Of a DNA stretch of 52,854 bases, positions 1 to 7,300 are shown piece by piece. The position numbers and the translations under genes are program-made. This stretch comes from Bacteroidaceae bacterium (lineage in GTDB: Bacteria > Bacteroidota > Bacteroidia > Bacteroidales > Bacteroidaceae): the NCBI GenBank assembly GCA_017447625.1, contig JAFSNB010000017.1, positions 1 through 52,854 of the forward strand, in the 5' to 3' direction. Positions within the stretch are counted from its first letter, which is position 1, and each line of letters starts with the position of its first letter. Below the pieces are notes generated by a model that made no database searches, was not told the origin of the DNA, and saw only the letters and a program-made list of their open reading frames with translations.

Positions 1-98
1 TATTTTCTGCTTATTGCACTTTTTGACAAGTCGCTTGTCAGATAATCACGAAGAATCTCCAGACTTTCTTCACGAGTTTTCTTTACATTTCTAATCAT
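1..98 (-). CDS. Partial IS3-like transposase OrfA (N-terminus), runs off the left end
   Basis: The minus strand encodes the first 32 residues of a protein beginning MIRNVKKTREESLEI and continuing with a Leu-Thr-Ser-Asp-Leu-Ser-Lys-Ser-Ala-Ile-Ser stretch that resembles the N-terminal helix-turn-helix of IS3-family OrfA proteins. The sequence stops at the contig edge. The start codon lies 36 bp inside the putative IS end (TGTACTGAATAAGTTGAC read inwards), the spacing expected for an IS3/IS150-type leader. The same 98 bases recur at 52757-52854 in the opposite orientation. Family assignment is by eye and rests on a short fragment. Confidence 0.55.
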   Translation of the reverse strand, partial: MIRNVKKTREESLEILRDYLTSDLSKSAISRK

Positions 99-134
99 AA
101 GTTGATTTCAATTTTTGTCAACTTATTCAGTACA
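1..134 (-). mobile_element. Left-edge IS fragment (5' end of an IS3/IS150-like element)
   Basis: Read on the minus strand, the element begins at base 134 with TGTACTGAATAAGTTGAC, like the left terminal repeat of IS150-group elements, followed after 36 bp by the transposase start codon. Bases 1-141 are a perfect inverted copy of 52714-52854, so both contig ends enter the same multicopy element. The rest of the IS is outside the window. Confidence 0.55.
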
Positions 135-141
135 CTACAAA

Positions 142-560
142 AAACCAACTTAGCATGATGTTTGGGCAACCTTCATCATTTCTGGCCTAAATGCCTGATT
201 TGTAGCAAACCATTTCAAAACAAACCTACATCAAACCTACACTAAACCTACATAATTATCGGTCGCATACTCCGCTAACGTGATGAATGTAGGATCTATG
301 TAGGTTTAATGTAGGTTTATTTTGGCGCAACCTATTACTATTCATTGGTTTAAGCAGAAAATGATGAAGGTTGCATTAATATGTAAAATGTAGAATGTAA
401 AATTTAGGATTTAAGAATCTTGTGATTTGTATTGGCCCCCCATGTCCCCACAACTGGGGATTGGGGGGGGCCAAAAATTGATGCAGGTCCAACTGCATTC
501 TGATGCTGTACGAATGGTGGTTTGATGCTGTACGAATAGCCCTTCGATGCTGAACAATTT
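142..560. repeat. Left copy of a hairpin plus 22-bp iteron repeat
   Basis: This stretch has no convincing gene. It contains a 16-bp perfect inverted repeat, GCAACCTTCATCATTT at 166-181 and its complement at 358-373. Inside lie direct copies of AAACCTACAT (about 222-257) facing inverted copies TGTAGGTTT (about 300-320), so a long stem could form. At 502-555 three GATGCTGTAC units repeat with a strict 22-bp period (502, 524, 546; the last has one mismatch). A diverged inverted copy of the same arrangement occupies 52341-52720. Confidence 0.7.
434..472. repeat. GC-rich palindromic element, intergenic copy
   Basis: The pattern is GGCCCCC, a spacer, a CCCC/GGGG inner hairpin, a spacer, and GGGGGGGGCC. 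It belongs to the same family as copies at 8693, 9438, 9651, 9714, 17924, 27248, 28489, 31723 and 47882. It lies inside the left hairpin/iteron region and interrupts no gene. Confidence 0.6.
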
Positions 561-733
561 TCAGAGGTATAGGTGTGCGATGGTGATTTATTTTTCTTCC
601 GAAGATTATTACTACCTTTGCCAACGAGTTCTCCTAACTAACATGATCTGAAAGAAAAAAATGAAGAATTATTTGGAGGTATTGAAAATAATTCCTTCTT
701 TTGCAGCAACAAACTTACAAATTACCCTATATT

Positions 734-973
734 ATGCCCGAAGTATTCAGATTTTTTGGATTTTCGTTCTTCTTTTATAGCAGAGAACATGAGCCAGTTC
801 ACATTCATGTGGAAGGTAATGACGGAATTGCTAAATTCGAATGGAATGGAAAAGAATTCATACTTACAGAGAGGCAAGGCATCAAAACAAATGACTTCAA
901 GAAAATAAAGAAAGTGATAGACGATAATGCAGACATTATCATAAAACGATGGAACGAACACTTTAAATTATAA
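734..973 (+). CDS. DUF4160 domain protein
   Basis: A 79-residue protein starting MPEVFRFFGF, with FFFYSREHEPVHIHVE and a C-terminal helix ending KRWNEHFKL; this is the DUF4160 pattern, in which a His-rich strand follows the aromatic one. The ATG at 734 is chosen over an upstream in-frame TTG at 701 because DUF4160 proteins usually begin this way. It sits 12 bp before the DUF2442-like gene. Such pairs are common in bacteria and are often suspected to be toxin-antitoxin modules, but no function is shown here. Confidence 0.75.
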   Translation: MPEVFRFFGFSFFFYSREHEPVHIHVEGNDGIAKFEWNGKEFILTERQGIKTNDFKKIKKVIDDNADIIIKRWNEHFKL

Positions 974-985
974 GGAGGATTGGAT

Positions 986-1387
986 ATGAAGATTGTAGAA
1001 ATATGGTTTGATGCAAACTATTTATACGGGAAGGATGCAGACGGGCGTGAGTATCGCCAGTCTTTATTATGGTATCCGCGGTTAAGGATGGCTACAGAAG
1101 AAGAGCGCCAGAGGTATTCGTTTGGTTTTAGCGGGATTCATTGGCGTGAGCTTGATGAAGATGTCAGCTTTGAAAGTTTTGCATACGATGATGCCGAGCC
1201 TTCTTCTTTGCAACGTTTCTTCTTGACACACAAGGAGATTAATGTGGCTGAGTTTGCACGTTCCCTTGGAATTAATCCTACATTACTGCGTAATTACATT
1301 AATGGTTTTAAGACACCATCAAAGAAACGCGAAATGGAAATCTTGGATCATATTCACAGACTGGGCGAAGAAATGATTGCAGCTTAA
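986..1387 (+). CDS. DUF2442-like protein with C-terminal helix-turn-helix
   Basis: A 133-residue protein. Residues 1-60 resemble DUF2442 (VEIWFDANYLYGKDADGRE, then LLWYPRL). Residues 75-130 carry a predicted helix-turn-helix (INVAEFARSLGINPTLLRNYINGFKTPSKK), suggesting a DNA-binding antitoxin or autoregulator. AGGAGG overlapping the end of the upstream gene sits at a good distance from the ATG at 986 and decides this start over a TTG six bases earlier. It is probably co-transcribed with the DUF4160 gene and ends in a 4-bp convergent overlap with the MBL gene. Confidence 0.75.
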   Translation: MKIVEIWFDANYLYGKDADGREYRQSLLWYPRLRMATEEERQRYSFGFSGIHWRELDEDVSFESFAYDDAEPSSLQRFFLTHKEINVAEFARSLGINPTLLRNYINGFKTPSKKREMEILDHIHRLGEEMIAA

Positions 1388-2637
1388 ACAGGCCTATCAC
1401 CGGACAGTGTTACTGATTCGCCGTCATTGAGGACGGTGATGGTGTATTCATAGCTGAAGAGGTTGGCAAAGGCCTCGGGTTCTTCCGTATGAATTGGGAT
1501 AATCGACATGGGGCTGAGTAAGTGGAAGAGCTCGCGCAGACTCTTCATGTCGCAATGTCCGCTGGTGTGTAAATACTCATAGTCTGTGCCTAACGAACTG
1601 GCAAGTCTGGGATTATAAGCCTCGCGACCTACCTCGACATAGCCTTTCCACATGGACAGATACTTATGTTTATCGCCAGGAAGTCGCTCAATGAAGTTAT
1701 CGAAGCGATCATTGGCACGGGCAATCAGCACATAGCCTTTCTGCTCCAAGAGGTAGCGGAATTTGTCGTTCAAACGGAACTCATTGTCCTCATATTGGAG
1801 AGTCATTGGAGGATATGTCTTATCATATTGATAGAGTTCTGATTTTCCCCAGATATGGTCTCGCTTTGTGACTGCATCCATCATTCGTCGCTGATAAGCA
1901 TCTACAATAAACGGGCGGTCGGCCTTGCGAGCAGCGTGGTAGAGGCCGAACAGGCGGTCGATGTTTGATGAGGACAGGTAGATGACGTTACACTTGTGTT
2001 CTCGAAACCTGGACGCATACTGTTTCTGCAACTCCGGTTCAGAAACGCTGGTCGCATCCGGTCTGTGAACATTTGTGCCTTCACATACCACATAATCCAC
2101 TTTGCCGATGTATTTCTTGATAACCTTCGGAAGTGTACCGCTTCGGAAACCGTGAGTGCGGAAGTCACCTGTATGGAAGACTCTCTGCTGTGCCGTTATC
2201 TTAAAGGCGCAGGCTTCGAAAGCGGAGTGATCAACGATTATGGGCATAATCGAGAACGGCCCGAACGCGAATTTCGCTCCTGGCTTGAACGTATTGACCT
2301 TTTGCAATTTGTCCAGCATCTTTTGCTGCACATTATCCACAGATTTAAGATGGTCTGAAAGAACCAGCTGGATCTCACGTCCCATCTCACTCATATATAT
2401 GGGCAACTCTTCCGGCAGTTCTGTTATGCAGCCGATATGGTCGCCATGATAATGGGTAATGAGCAGAGCACTCTTCGTCAGGTCGCCATGAGTCAGCCCC
2501 TCCACTTTCAGCGTCCCGGACTTTGGCCCACCTTGCAACTCCTCCCCGTAATCGACGAACAGCCTCCAGCCCTCACTCTCATATTCCGTCACGCAGCCAC
2601 CAATCTGGTGCGTGCCGCGATGAATGGTAATTTTCAT
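1384..2637 (-). CDS. Beta-CASP / metallo-beta-lactamase fold hydrolase (RNase J-like)
   Basis: A 417-residue protein. THYHGDHIG near residue 61 is the HxHxDH zinc motif of the metallo-beta-lactamase fold; HTGDF supplies the downstream His/Asp, and a late SGHCD plus PIHTEEP resemble the C-terminal beta-CASP motifs of RNase J and CPSF-like nucleases. The expected activity is metal-dependent cleavage of RNA or DNA, which is family inference. Its ATG overlaps the stop of the upstream PD-(D/E)XK gene by 4 bp, so the two are probably translationally coupled. It is the last gene of the six-gene operon beginning with the sigma factor. Confidence 0.8.
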   Translation of the reverse strand: MKITIHRGTHQIGGCVTEYESEGWRLFVDYGEELQGGPKSGTLKVEGLTHGDLTKSALLITHYHGDHIGCITELPEELPIYMSEMGREIQLVLSDHLKSVDNVQQKMLDKLQKVNTFKPGAKFAFGPFSIMPIIVDHSAFEACAFKITAQQRVFHTGDFRTHGFRSGTLPKVIKKYIGKVDYVVCEGTNVHRPDATSVSEPELQKQYASRFREHKCNVIYLSSSNIDRLFGLYHAARKADRPFIVDAYQRRMMDAVTKRDHIWGKSELYQYDKTYPPMTLQYEDNEFRLNDKFRYLLEQKGYVLIARANDRFDNFIERLPGDKHKYLSMWKGYVEVGREAYNPRLASSLGTDYEYLHTSGHCDMKSLRELFHLLSPMSIIPIHTEEPEAFANLFSYEYTITVLNDGESVTLSGDRPV

Positions 2638-3518
2638 AAACGATTGTAATCAGTTAGTACTTCATCGATATTTGAGTATAAGCCTTCACATACTTCCTTG
2701 ATTGTTTTCAGGCGTTTGTCTCTTCCTGTTGACTTCTTTGTATATGTCTGTTTTATTAGGAGAAAGACCTTATCATGTACAGTTACTGGTTTGGCAGATG
2801 TACGCTGAACTCCTATCTTCTCCATGATTTCCAACACAGTAGTATAATACTCTACCAAGATAGGCTTACCTGTTTTTCCTTTCAACTTATCAGCCTCAGC
2901 AATGAACTTCTCATAATTCTCCATCTGTGTTCTTATCTCTGCACGCTCTCCCCTTGAAGGATAAAGTCGTTGGTCATCAATTAGTTTCAGTTCCACAAAA
3001 CAGATTTCTCCACTATCGGACATCTTTACCAAATCAATCCTAATATCTGTACCGTCATCCAATCTTAGAGCAAATTCCGTATCGAAGTAATGGCTATCGT
3101 TCATATAGATTTGTGATTGAACATACTTTTCACTGGAATAGATGTTTCCTTCCTTTCCTTCATCTTCTATACAAGTTGTGTATTTTTTGTTTGCCTCAAC
3201 TCGTTTCTTTATCATTGGAAGTCTGCAAACAAGTTCTTCAGGGCACTCCTTCACGTTCCCGTATTTTATGCCTAAGGCCGTACATGTATCCTTATCGTAC
3301 CCTAAGTAGTAGTTGTGTATTTCAGCTGTCACTTTGCCTTCATTATAGCTAAGGCTCATAATAGAAGCTCCACGATAGTAAACATTTATTCTGTTGTCCT
3401 TTCTTACATTTATATACAAATCCCTGTCCTCTAAAAGCATTCTCCACCACAAAGGCTTATGAGACAAGAACTCAAAGAGTCCTGCATCCTTATTTAATCT
3501 GAAGTATTTCTTATCCAT
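2634..3518 (-). CDS. Hypothetical protein with PD-(D/E)XK nuclease-like core
   Basis: A 294-residue protein I cannot name. Around residues 150-185 it has DIRIDLVKMSDSGEICFVELK, in pieces an Asp on one strand and E-x-K on the next after a short hairpin, the hallmark of PD-(D/E)XK nucleases. The flanking parts look alpha-helical and Lys-rich. It is more AT-rich than the metabolic genes further right, which fits acquisition by transfer. It follows the small membrane peptide gene by 7 bp and overlaps the MBL gene by 4 bp. Nuclease activity is inference. Confidence 0.6.
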   Translation of the reverse strand: MDKKYFRLNKDAGLFEFLSHKPLWWRMLLEDRDLYINVRKDNRINVYYRGASIMSLSYNEGKVTAEIHNYYLGYDKDTCTALGIKYGNVKECPEELVCRLPMIKKRVEANKKYTTCIEDEGKEGNIYSSEKYVQSQIYMNDSHYFDTEFALRLDDGTDIRIDLVKMSDSGEICFVELKLIDDQRLYPSRGERAEIRTQMENYEKFIAEADKLKGKTGKPILVEYYTTVLEIMEKIGVQRTSAKPVTVHDKVFLLIKQTYTKKSTGRDKRLKTIKEVCEGLYSNIDEVLTDYNRL

Positions 3519-3525
3519 AATATTA

Positions 3526-3627
3526 TCAATTTATTTCCTCAAACTCTGAGTTGGACTCGCGGAAGGCCCAAATGAGATAGAGGCCTGCGAACCATAAAAC
3601 GGAAACGATTATAACTGTGAACATCAT
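3526..3627 (-). CDS. Small single-pass membrane peptide (33 aa)
   Basis: A short reading frame starting with two Met codons encodes a hydrophobic stretch (VIIVSVLWFAGLYLIWAF) followed by a charged tail (RESNSEFEE), so it looks like a single-pass membrane peptide with N-terminus in or near the membrane. It exactly fills the space between the DnaE-like gene (8 bp upstream) and the PD-(D/E)XK gene (7 bp downstream), spacing typical of a real operon member. Coding status rests on that fit and composition, with no family recognised. Confidence 0.55.
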   Translation of the reverse strand: MMFTVIIVSVLWFAGLYLIWAFRESNSEFEEIN

Positions 3628-3635
3628 GCTATAGT

Positions 3636-4487
3636 TTAGAATTCATACTTATACGATGCCAACACGCGACTGACGGCGTGGGCTTTCAGAAAAGCGCGAG
3701 GGTTGCTGGTGAGACGTTGCCAGGCGGCTCTGGCTTTGGCTGGAGTGAGCCCTTTGAGGTCAGAGAAGAGTTCCTGCTTGTAGGCTTCCACTTGTTCAGC
3801 GTCTCCCCGCTGAATGCTCAGGCGGATTTGGTTGGCCTTGATGCTGGAGACACGAAATGTCTGGCGAAGGATGTCCAACATCTCCTCCTGATAGATGAGG
3901 AGGTCGCTCTGGGGATTCTGAACATAAGCGTCGTACAAATCCATCGTGTCAGGAAAGCTGAGGGCGTAACGCGCCAGCTCGTCGTCGATGTTCTCAGGCA
4001 GAGGCCGTTCACGCTTCCGGCTCAGATACTCCATAGGCGTCAGGTTCTTGAGGCGCTGCAACATTCTCTCGCGAATGGCCTCGATGCCGTAACCCTCTGC
4101 TGCACTGGCCTGCAACACATCCTCTGCCATCTTCATGAACTCATCGTAGCGCGAAGCCTCGATGTCGAACTGGAACTTCGGCAGTTCGTCGTTGACGAAG
4201 CGGACGGAGTGAAGACCGTACTCGATTGGGTCTATCTCCGTGAGGCCCAAGCAGTAGCAGACTACAGACGAGGGCACAGCGCCACGCGCCCAGTAGCCGA
4301 TTCCCGCCGAGGCGGCATTGTGACGGAAGATAGTGAATGCCATGAGATAGTAATCCACGAAACCAGCATCCATAATGTGCTTTTTCTCCCATAGACAGCG
4401 CAGTATTGCTGCCTTGCTGGGCTTGTCGCCGTAGCGCATTTTCATGCCTGCGGCCACAAGTCCGTGAAATATTTCCAAAAGTGTCAT
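3636..4487 (-). CDS. Truncated DNA polymerase III alpha (DnaE)-like protein, probably catalytically altered
   Basis: A 283-residue protein aligning by eye with the DnaE palm. GYWARGAVPSSVVCYCLG and LTEIDPIEYGLHSVRFVN correspond to DnaE's GPGRGSAAGSLVAYALG and ITDIDPLKYGLLFERFLN. FQFDIEA stands where DnaE has PDFDIDF, so one catalytic Asp looks kept and its partner is Glu. A later IYQEEMLDILRQTFRVSS matches the finger region VYQEQVM, ending AFLKAHAVSRVLASYKYEF like FNKSHAAAYA. The PHP domain, the region with the third catalytic Asp and the beta-binding tail are absent. I chose ATG 4487, two bases after the upstream stop; a longer in-frame extension overlaps that gene and reads as low-complexity shadow. 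Confidence 0.75.
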   Translation of the reverse strand: MTLLEIFHGLVAAGMKMRYGDKPSKAAILRCLWEKKHIMDAGFVDYYLMAFTIFRHNAASAGIGYWARGAVPSSVVCYCLGLTEIDPIEYGLHSVRFVNDELPKFQFDIEASRYDEFMKMAEDVLQASAAEGYGIEAIRERMLQRLKNLTPMEYLSRKRERPLPENIDDELARYALSFPDTMDLYDAYVQNPQSDLLIYQEEMLDILRQTFRVSSIKANQIRLSIQRGDAEQVEAYKQELFSDLKGLTPAKARAAWQRLTSNPRAFLKAHAVSRVLASYKYEF

Positions 4488-4489
4488 GT

Positions 4490-4990
4490 CTAAGCTTTTA
4501 CTACTCTTTTGAATTCGACAACCATGTTTTGCAGCTTCAGGATGGGCTGCCCCAGCCTTGTCTTTACTCCTTCGTGATGTGCCTTCACCCAATCCACGAC
4601 TCGGTTCCGAATCTCGTTGTCGTAGGCGATAACGACCTGCAAGGGCTTCTGCGTGGCGAGGAGCCCTGAAACATGGTTGGCGCTGTCGGGGCGGACACTG
4701 GTAATGCCGAGAATGTAGGGAACAAGGGATCCGTTTAGCGAGCACAGATTACCCTCCTGCTCAAAGCCGAGCTCCTGCTGAACGCCCTCCACAATCTTGG
4801 CCAGCGTGAAAAGGTCGTCGGTGAGGCCGTTTTGGCAGATGGCGTCCAGTTCAGCATCCAGCGCCTGCTCCATTCCCATGATGTCGATGCCCTTTTGTTT
4901 CCTCATATATTCCACCTGAAAGCGGAACGATTCATTCTTGGCTCGTGTGGCCAACTGCGCCTTGCGCTTCTGATCTCTATTCTTACTCAT
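4490..4990 (-). CDS. DnaE palm-like protein, degenerate paralogue of the next gene
   Basis: A 166-residue protein. Residues 1-40 are Lys/Arg-rich. Then ELDAICQNGLTDDLFTLAKIV resembles, in part, the DnaE helix before the active site; GSLVPYILGITSVRP matches GSLVAYALGITDIDP; and PLQVVIAYDNEIRNRVVDWV matches the PDFDIDF..RRDEVIxYV segment with the catalytic aspartates replaced. It therefore looks like a second, inactive copy of the same palm region carried by the next gene, 2 bp downstream. Alignment is by eye and remote. A structural or regulatory role in a complex with the larger copy is inference. Confidence 0.55.
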   Translation of the reverse strand: MSKNRDQKRKAQLATRAKNESFRFQVEYMRKQKGIDIMGMEQALDAELDAICQNGLTDDLFTLAKIVEGVQQELGFEQEGNLCSLNGSLVPYILGITSVRPDSANHVSGLLATQKPLQVVIAYDNEIRNRVVDWVKAHHEGVKTRLGQPILKLQNMVVEFKRVVKA

Positions 4991-5006
4991 TGTTCAGTTT
5001 TTATGT

Positions 5007-5417
5007 TTATACGTGATTGATTTTTCTCAGTGCATTTTCTTTGATTTGCCTCAGTCGCTCCACTGTGAGCCTGCGGTCGGCTGCGATTTGTTCCAGGCTC
5101 TCGCCATTTGCGATGTCGCGCAGGATGCCACGTTCGCGAACCGTCAGTACGGGATGCCATTGGTCTATCGGTTCGCCATTCTCAGTAGATGCCAAGGCTT
5201 CGAGGATGCTCTGCCGAATCCACCATACGGCGTAGGACAAGAACTTGAAGCCTTTGCTGGGGTCGAACCGCTCGTCTGCCTTCACCAGCCCCTTGTTTCC
5301 CTCTTCGATAAGTTGCTCCATGGTGAGCCCACGGTTCTTGTACTGCTTTGCCACAGCCTCAACTATGCGACGGTTTTCGGCAATAAGGTTTTCAATCTTC
5401 ATTTTGTTGTTCATCAT
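5007..5417 (-). CDS. Minimal RpoD-like sigma-70 factor
   Basis: A 136-residue protein. Residues 10-70 match sigma region 2 of Bacteroidetes RpoD, including [26 protein letters not shown] and [19 protein letters not shown], which contacts core RNA polymerase and the -10 element. Residues 88-134 match region 4 ([12 protein letters not shown], then the helix-turn-helix [20 protein letters not shown]). Region 1 and nearly all of region 3 are missing, so it is about half the length of a primary sigma factor. It is the first gene of the six-gene operon, 16 bp before the DnaE-like gene. A role directing transcription to the operon or to a mobile element is inference. Confidence 0.8.
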   Translation of the reverse strand: MMNNKMKIENLIAENRRIVEAVAKQYKNRGLTMEQLIEEGNKGLVKADERFDPSKGFKFLSYAVWWIRQSILEALASTENGEPIDQWHPVLTVRERGILRDIANGESLEQIAADRRLTVERLRQIKENALRKINHV

Positions 5418-5476
5418 AACATTTTTTTAATTAAGAGGAATAGCCCCCCATTATATTAATACGATTGAAAATGCAC

Positions 5477-5514
5477 AAAAAAGGTGTTTTTGCCGTTTGA
5501 TATGCAAAAACGCC
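5477..5514 (-). terminator. Rho-independent terminator downstream of the DUF6946-like gene
   Basis: An 11-bp near-perfect stem (GGTGTTTTTGC at 5483-5493, GCAAAAACGCC at 5504-5514; one mismatch) is followed on the minus strand by six T. It lies about 30 bp after the stop of the gene at 5546 and separates that unit from the sigma-factor operon. Confidence 0.75.
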
Positions 5515-5545
5515 GCAGAAGGGAGGTGAGATTTTTGCTAAACTC

Positions 5546-6250
5546 TTATGTGAATGAGTAATCTGTGCCTATTTCAACTTCTATCTTCTTTATCCAACAT
5601 TTAATTCTTTTGCCTAAAATATTTCGAATGATATAACCATCTTGGACATTTATGAATTCGCAGAAACGATTAAAGTCTTTGTCATTTTCCCTGCATTTAT
5701 CATCATAGTTAGATTCCTTACAAACATTTCCTTTAAAAACTATGAATAGCGCAATACAAACATCTTTTCCTGCATCGATAGCAGCTTTCATCGTTCCATA
5801 AGTAGCTGTGAATAGCTGATAACCAATATCCTTGTAGTTGGCACTATTATTATCACTTAAAACATGTGCTAACTTTTCCGAACGTTCAATTTTCCCTGGT
5901 TCTTTTATTTTTTTTATTTTTTCATCAAAAGATTCAGAAACTTTAGCTTCAATACCTATCACCATCTTCTCTCCTATCATCAACATATCATGAACTCGTG
6001 GCCCCCCTTTACACATACCTTTGCCCAAAGAAGTTTTATATTCTGGATAGCAATCAAAGTACATAGGTTCAAATCCACAATCGCAAAGAACTGAATTTAT
6101 CAATGAAGAGAAATCGGCTCTATTGAGTACAAATTTTGCCAATTCCATAGCACTTCGTCCGCATTTCCATTGTTTGGATGCTTTCGGCGCAGGCCATTTA
6201 TCAAATCCATTAATTGCACACTTATTGTTGTCTATGATTGCAAATTCCAT
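5546..6250 (-). CDS. DUF6946-like PD-(D/E)XK protein
   Basis: A 234-residue protein. The centre, HDMLMIGEKMVIGIEAKVSE, has the Asp, then E-x-K arrangement of a PD-(D/E)XK nuclease core, and the N-terminal WKCGRSAMELAKF resembles the opening of DUF6946 proteins, which share the EAKVSESF signature. It is AT-rich compared with the window's metabolic genes. It lies 34 bp behind the WYL regulator gene on the same strand and ends at a strong terminator, so the two form a unit. Function unknown; a defence role is plausible from the WYL neighbour but unproven. Confidence 0.6.
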   Translation of the reverse strand: MEFAIIDNNKCAINGFDKWPAPKASKQWKCGRSAMELAKFVLNRADFSSLINSVLCDCGFEPMYFDCYPEYKTSLGKGMCKGGPRVHDMLMIGEKMVIGIEAKVSESFDEKIKKIKEPGKIERSEKLAHVLSDNNSANYKDIGYQLFTATYGTMKAAIDAGKDVCIALFIVFKGNVCKESNYDDKCRENDKDFNRFCEFINVQDGYIIRNILGKRIKCWIKKIEVEIGTDYSFT

Positions 6251-6284
6251 ATCAAATAAGAATTTAAGTTAGAAAAACTTTTGT

Positions 6285-7193
6285 TCACACGTATCTCTTC
6301 CCCATCTTACTCACCTCTTCTTTCATCCTCTCCCTCAACGTTTCTGGTTCAAGTACCTCTACCCTATCCCCCATAGCCAGCAGCTGGCTGAAGAGTTCAG
6401 GAGTCTCGCAGAGGCGATAGGTGAATTCTGCAAACTCGCCATGTTTGGATCGGCCTTCTGTTTGACTTTTGTGAAGCGGCGTAGAACGAAGGTACTCAGC
6501 CTGCACACCGTAAGCGCGAATCTTTACGTTCACAACGGGGAGGTTTGGACTTGCATAAATACCCACAACATCAGCGAAGTGCTTGCGAGCATCGAAATCC
6601 TCGGGCATGGAGAACTTTTTTGTAAGCACCTTCAAGGCGAGGATGCGGTCAAGGGCTATCGTGCGCAGACCGTTCTGTTCCTTCAGAAATCCCAGCAGAT
6701 ACCAACGGCGGTTATACACCTTCAGGGCGTAGGGCTGAATGTGGAATGTCTGCAGGTGCTCTTCCTGTTCATGTTCATAGCGCTGATAGTCTATCCGCAG
6801 CTCCACATTCAACTGCATCGCCTCAATGATAGAATCCAGAAACGCCTGACCCAGCGGTATCTCCTCCAACAGGATACGATCCCTCATGCGATTGAAAGTC
6901 ACGAAGTCCTGCGGGATACTGTACTTGCGCAGCAGCCACTGAGCCAAGCGGTTCTCGTCAAGCACCTCCGGGTTCTTGACAAAATAGGAGTTCTTCTTGC
7001 GGTCGCAATCAATCACCACCCCGAACATCTCCTCAATGCCTTTGCGATACTCATGGAAGGTACGCTTTGCCAGCGGCCCATCGCACACAGGATTCATCTC
7101 CCACATCACGCAGATGTCTTCAAACGTGAGCGGTTCACTGTTGAGCAACAAATCCAGCAACCAAATATACTTATAATAAGTCTTGCTAATCAT
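6285..7193 (-). CDS. WYL-domain transcriptional regulator
   Basis: A 302-residue protein with an N-terminal winged-helix part (MISKTYYKYIWLLDLLLNS), a central WYL domain (IQPYALKVYNRRWYLLGF, then LRTIALDRI) and a C-terminal WCX-type extension. WYL proteins sense ligands, often nucleotides or nucleic acid, and commonly control phage-defence genes. The start codon is inside a 33-bp direct repeat whose other copy covers the 3' end of the flavodoxin gene, so its upstream region was rearranged. It probably regulates itself and the DUF6946-like gene 34 bp downstream. Confidence 0.85.
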   Translation of the reverse strand: MISKTYYKYIWLLDLLLNSEPLTFEDICVMWEMNPVCDGPLAKRTFHEYRKGIEEMFGVVIDCDRKKNSYFVKNPEVLDENRLAQWLLRKYSIPQDFVTFNRMRDRILLEEIPLGQAFLDSIIEAMQLNVELRIDYQRYEHEQEEHLQTFHIQPYALKVYNRRWYLLGFLKEQNGLRTIALDRILALKVLTKKFSMPEDFDARKHFADVVGIYASPNLPVVNVKIRAYGVQAEYLRSTPLHKSQTEGRSKHGEFAEFTYRLCETPELFSQLLAMGDRVEVLEPETLRERMKEEVSKMGKRYV

Positions 7194-7218
7194 CTATCTC
7201 ACCACTTCGGTGAATTCG
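7186..7218. repeat. 33-bp direct repeat, copy A (WYL gene start)
   Basis: Bases 7186-7218 are identical to 7875-7907. This copy contains the first codon of the WYL gene and, in front of it, a vestige of the flavodoxin C-terminal codons (Glu-Phe-Thr-Glu-Val-Val-Arg-stop). Confidence 0.9.
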
Positions 7219-7300
7219 TATAATTCCCAAATTATCAGAAACAAAAATCAGAAGTTGACGTACAGTTTTGATTATACATTATTTTATTATTCTATTGTTC

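Noticed and set aside
502-555. CRISPR array at the GATGCTGTAC units
   Set aside because: Only three 10-bp units with 12-bp spacers, partly similar to one another, and no cas genes nearby.
376-624. 82-codon minus-strand frame over the left repeat, with a similar frame at 52341-52526
   Set aside because: The similarity follows the inverted repeat. The 22-bp iterons shift the frame at each unit, so protein conservation is not the cause.
4488-4745. N-terminal extension of the larger DnaE-like gene
   Set aside because: It overlaps the upstream gene in another frame and reads as Arg/Ala/Gln-rich shadow; the DnaE-like alignment begins near the ATG at 4487.
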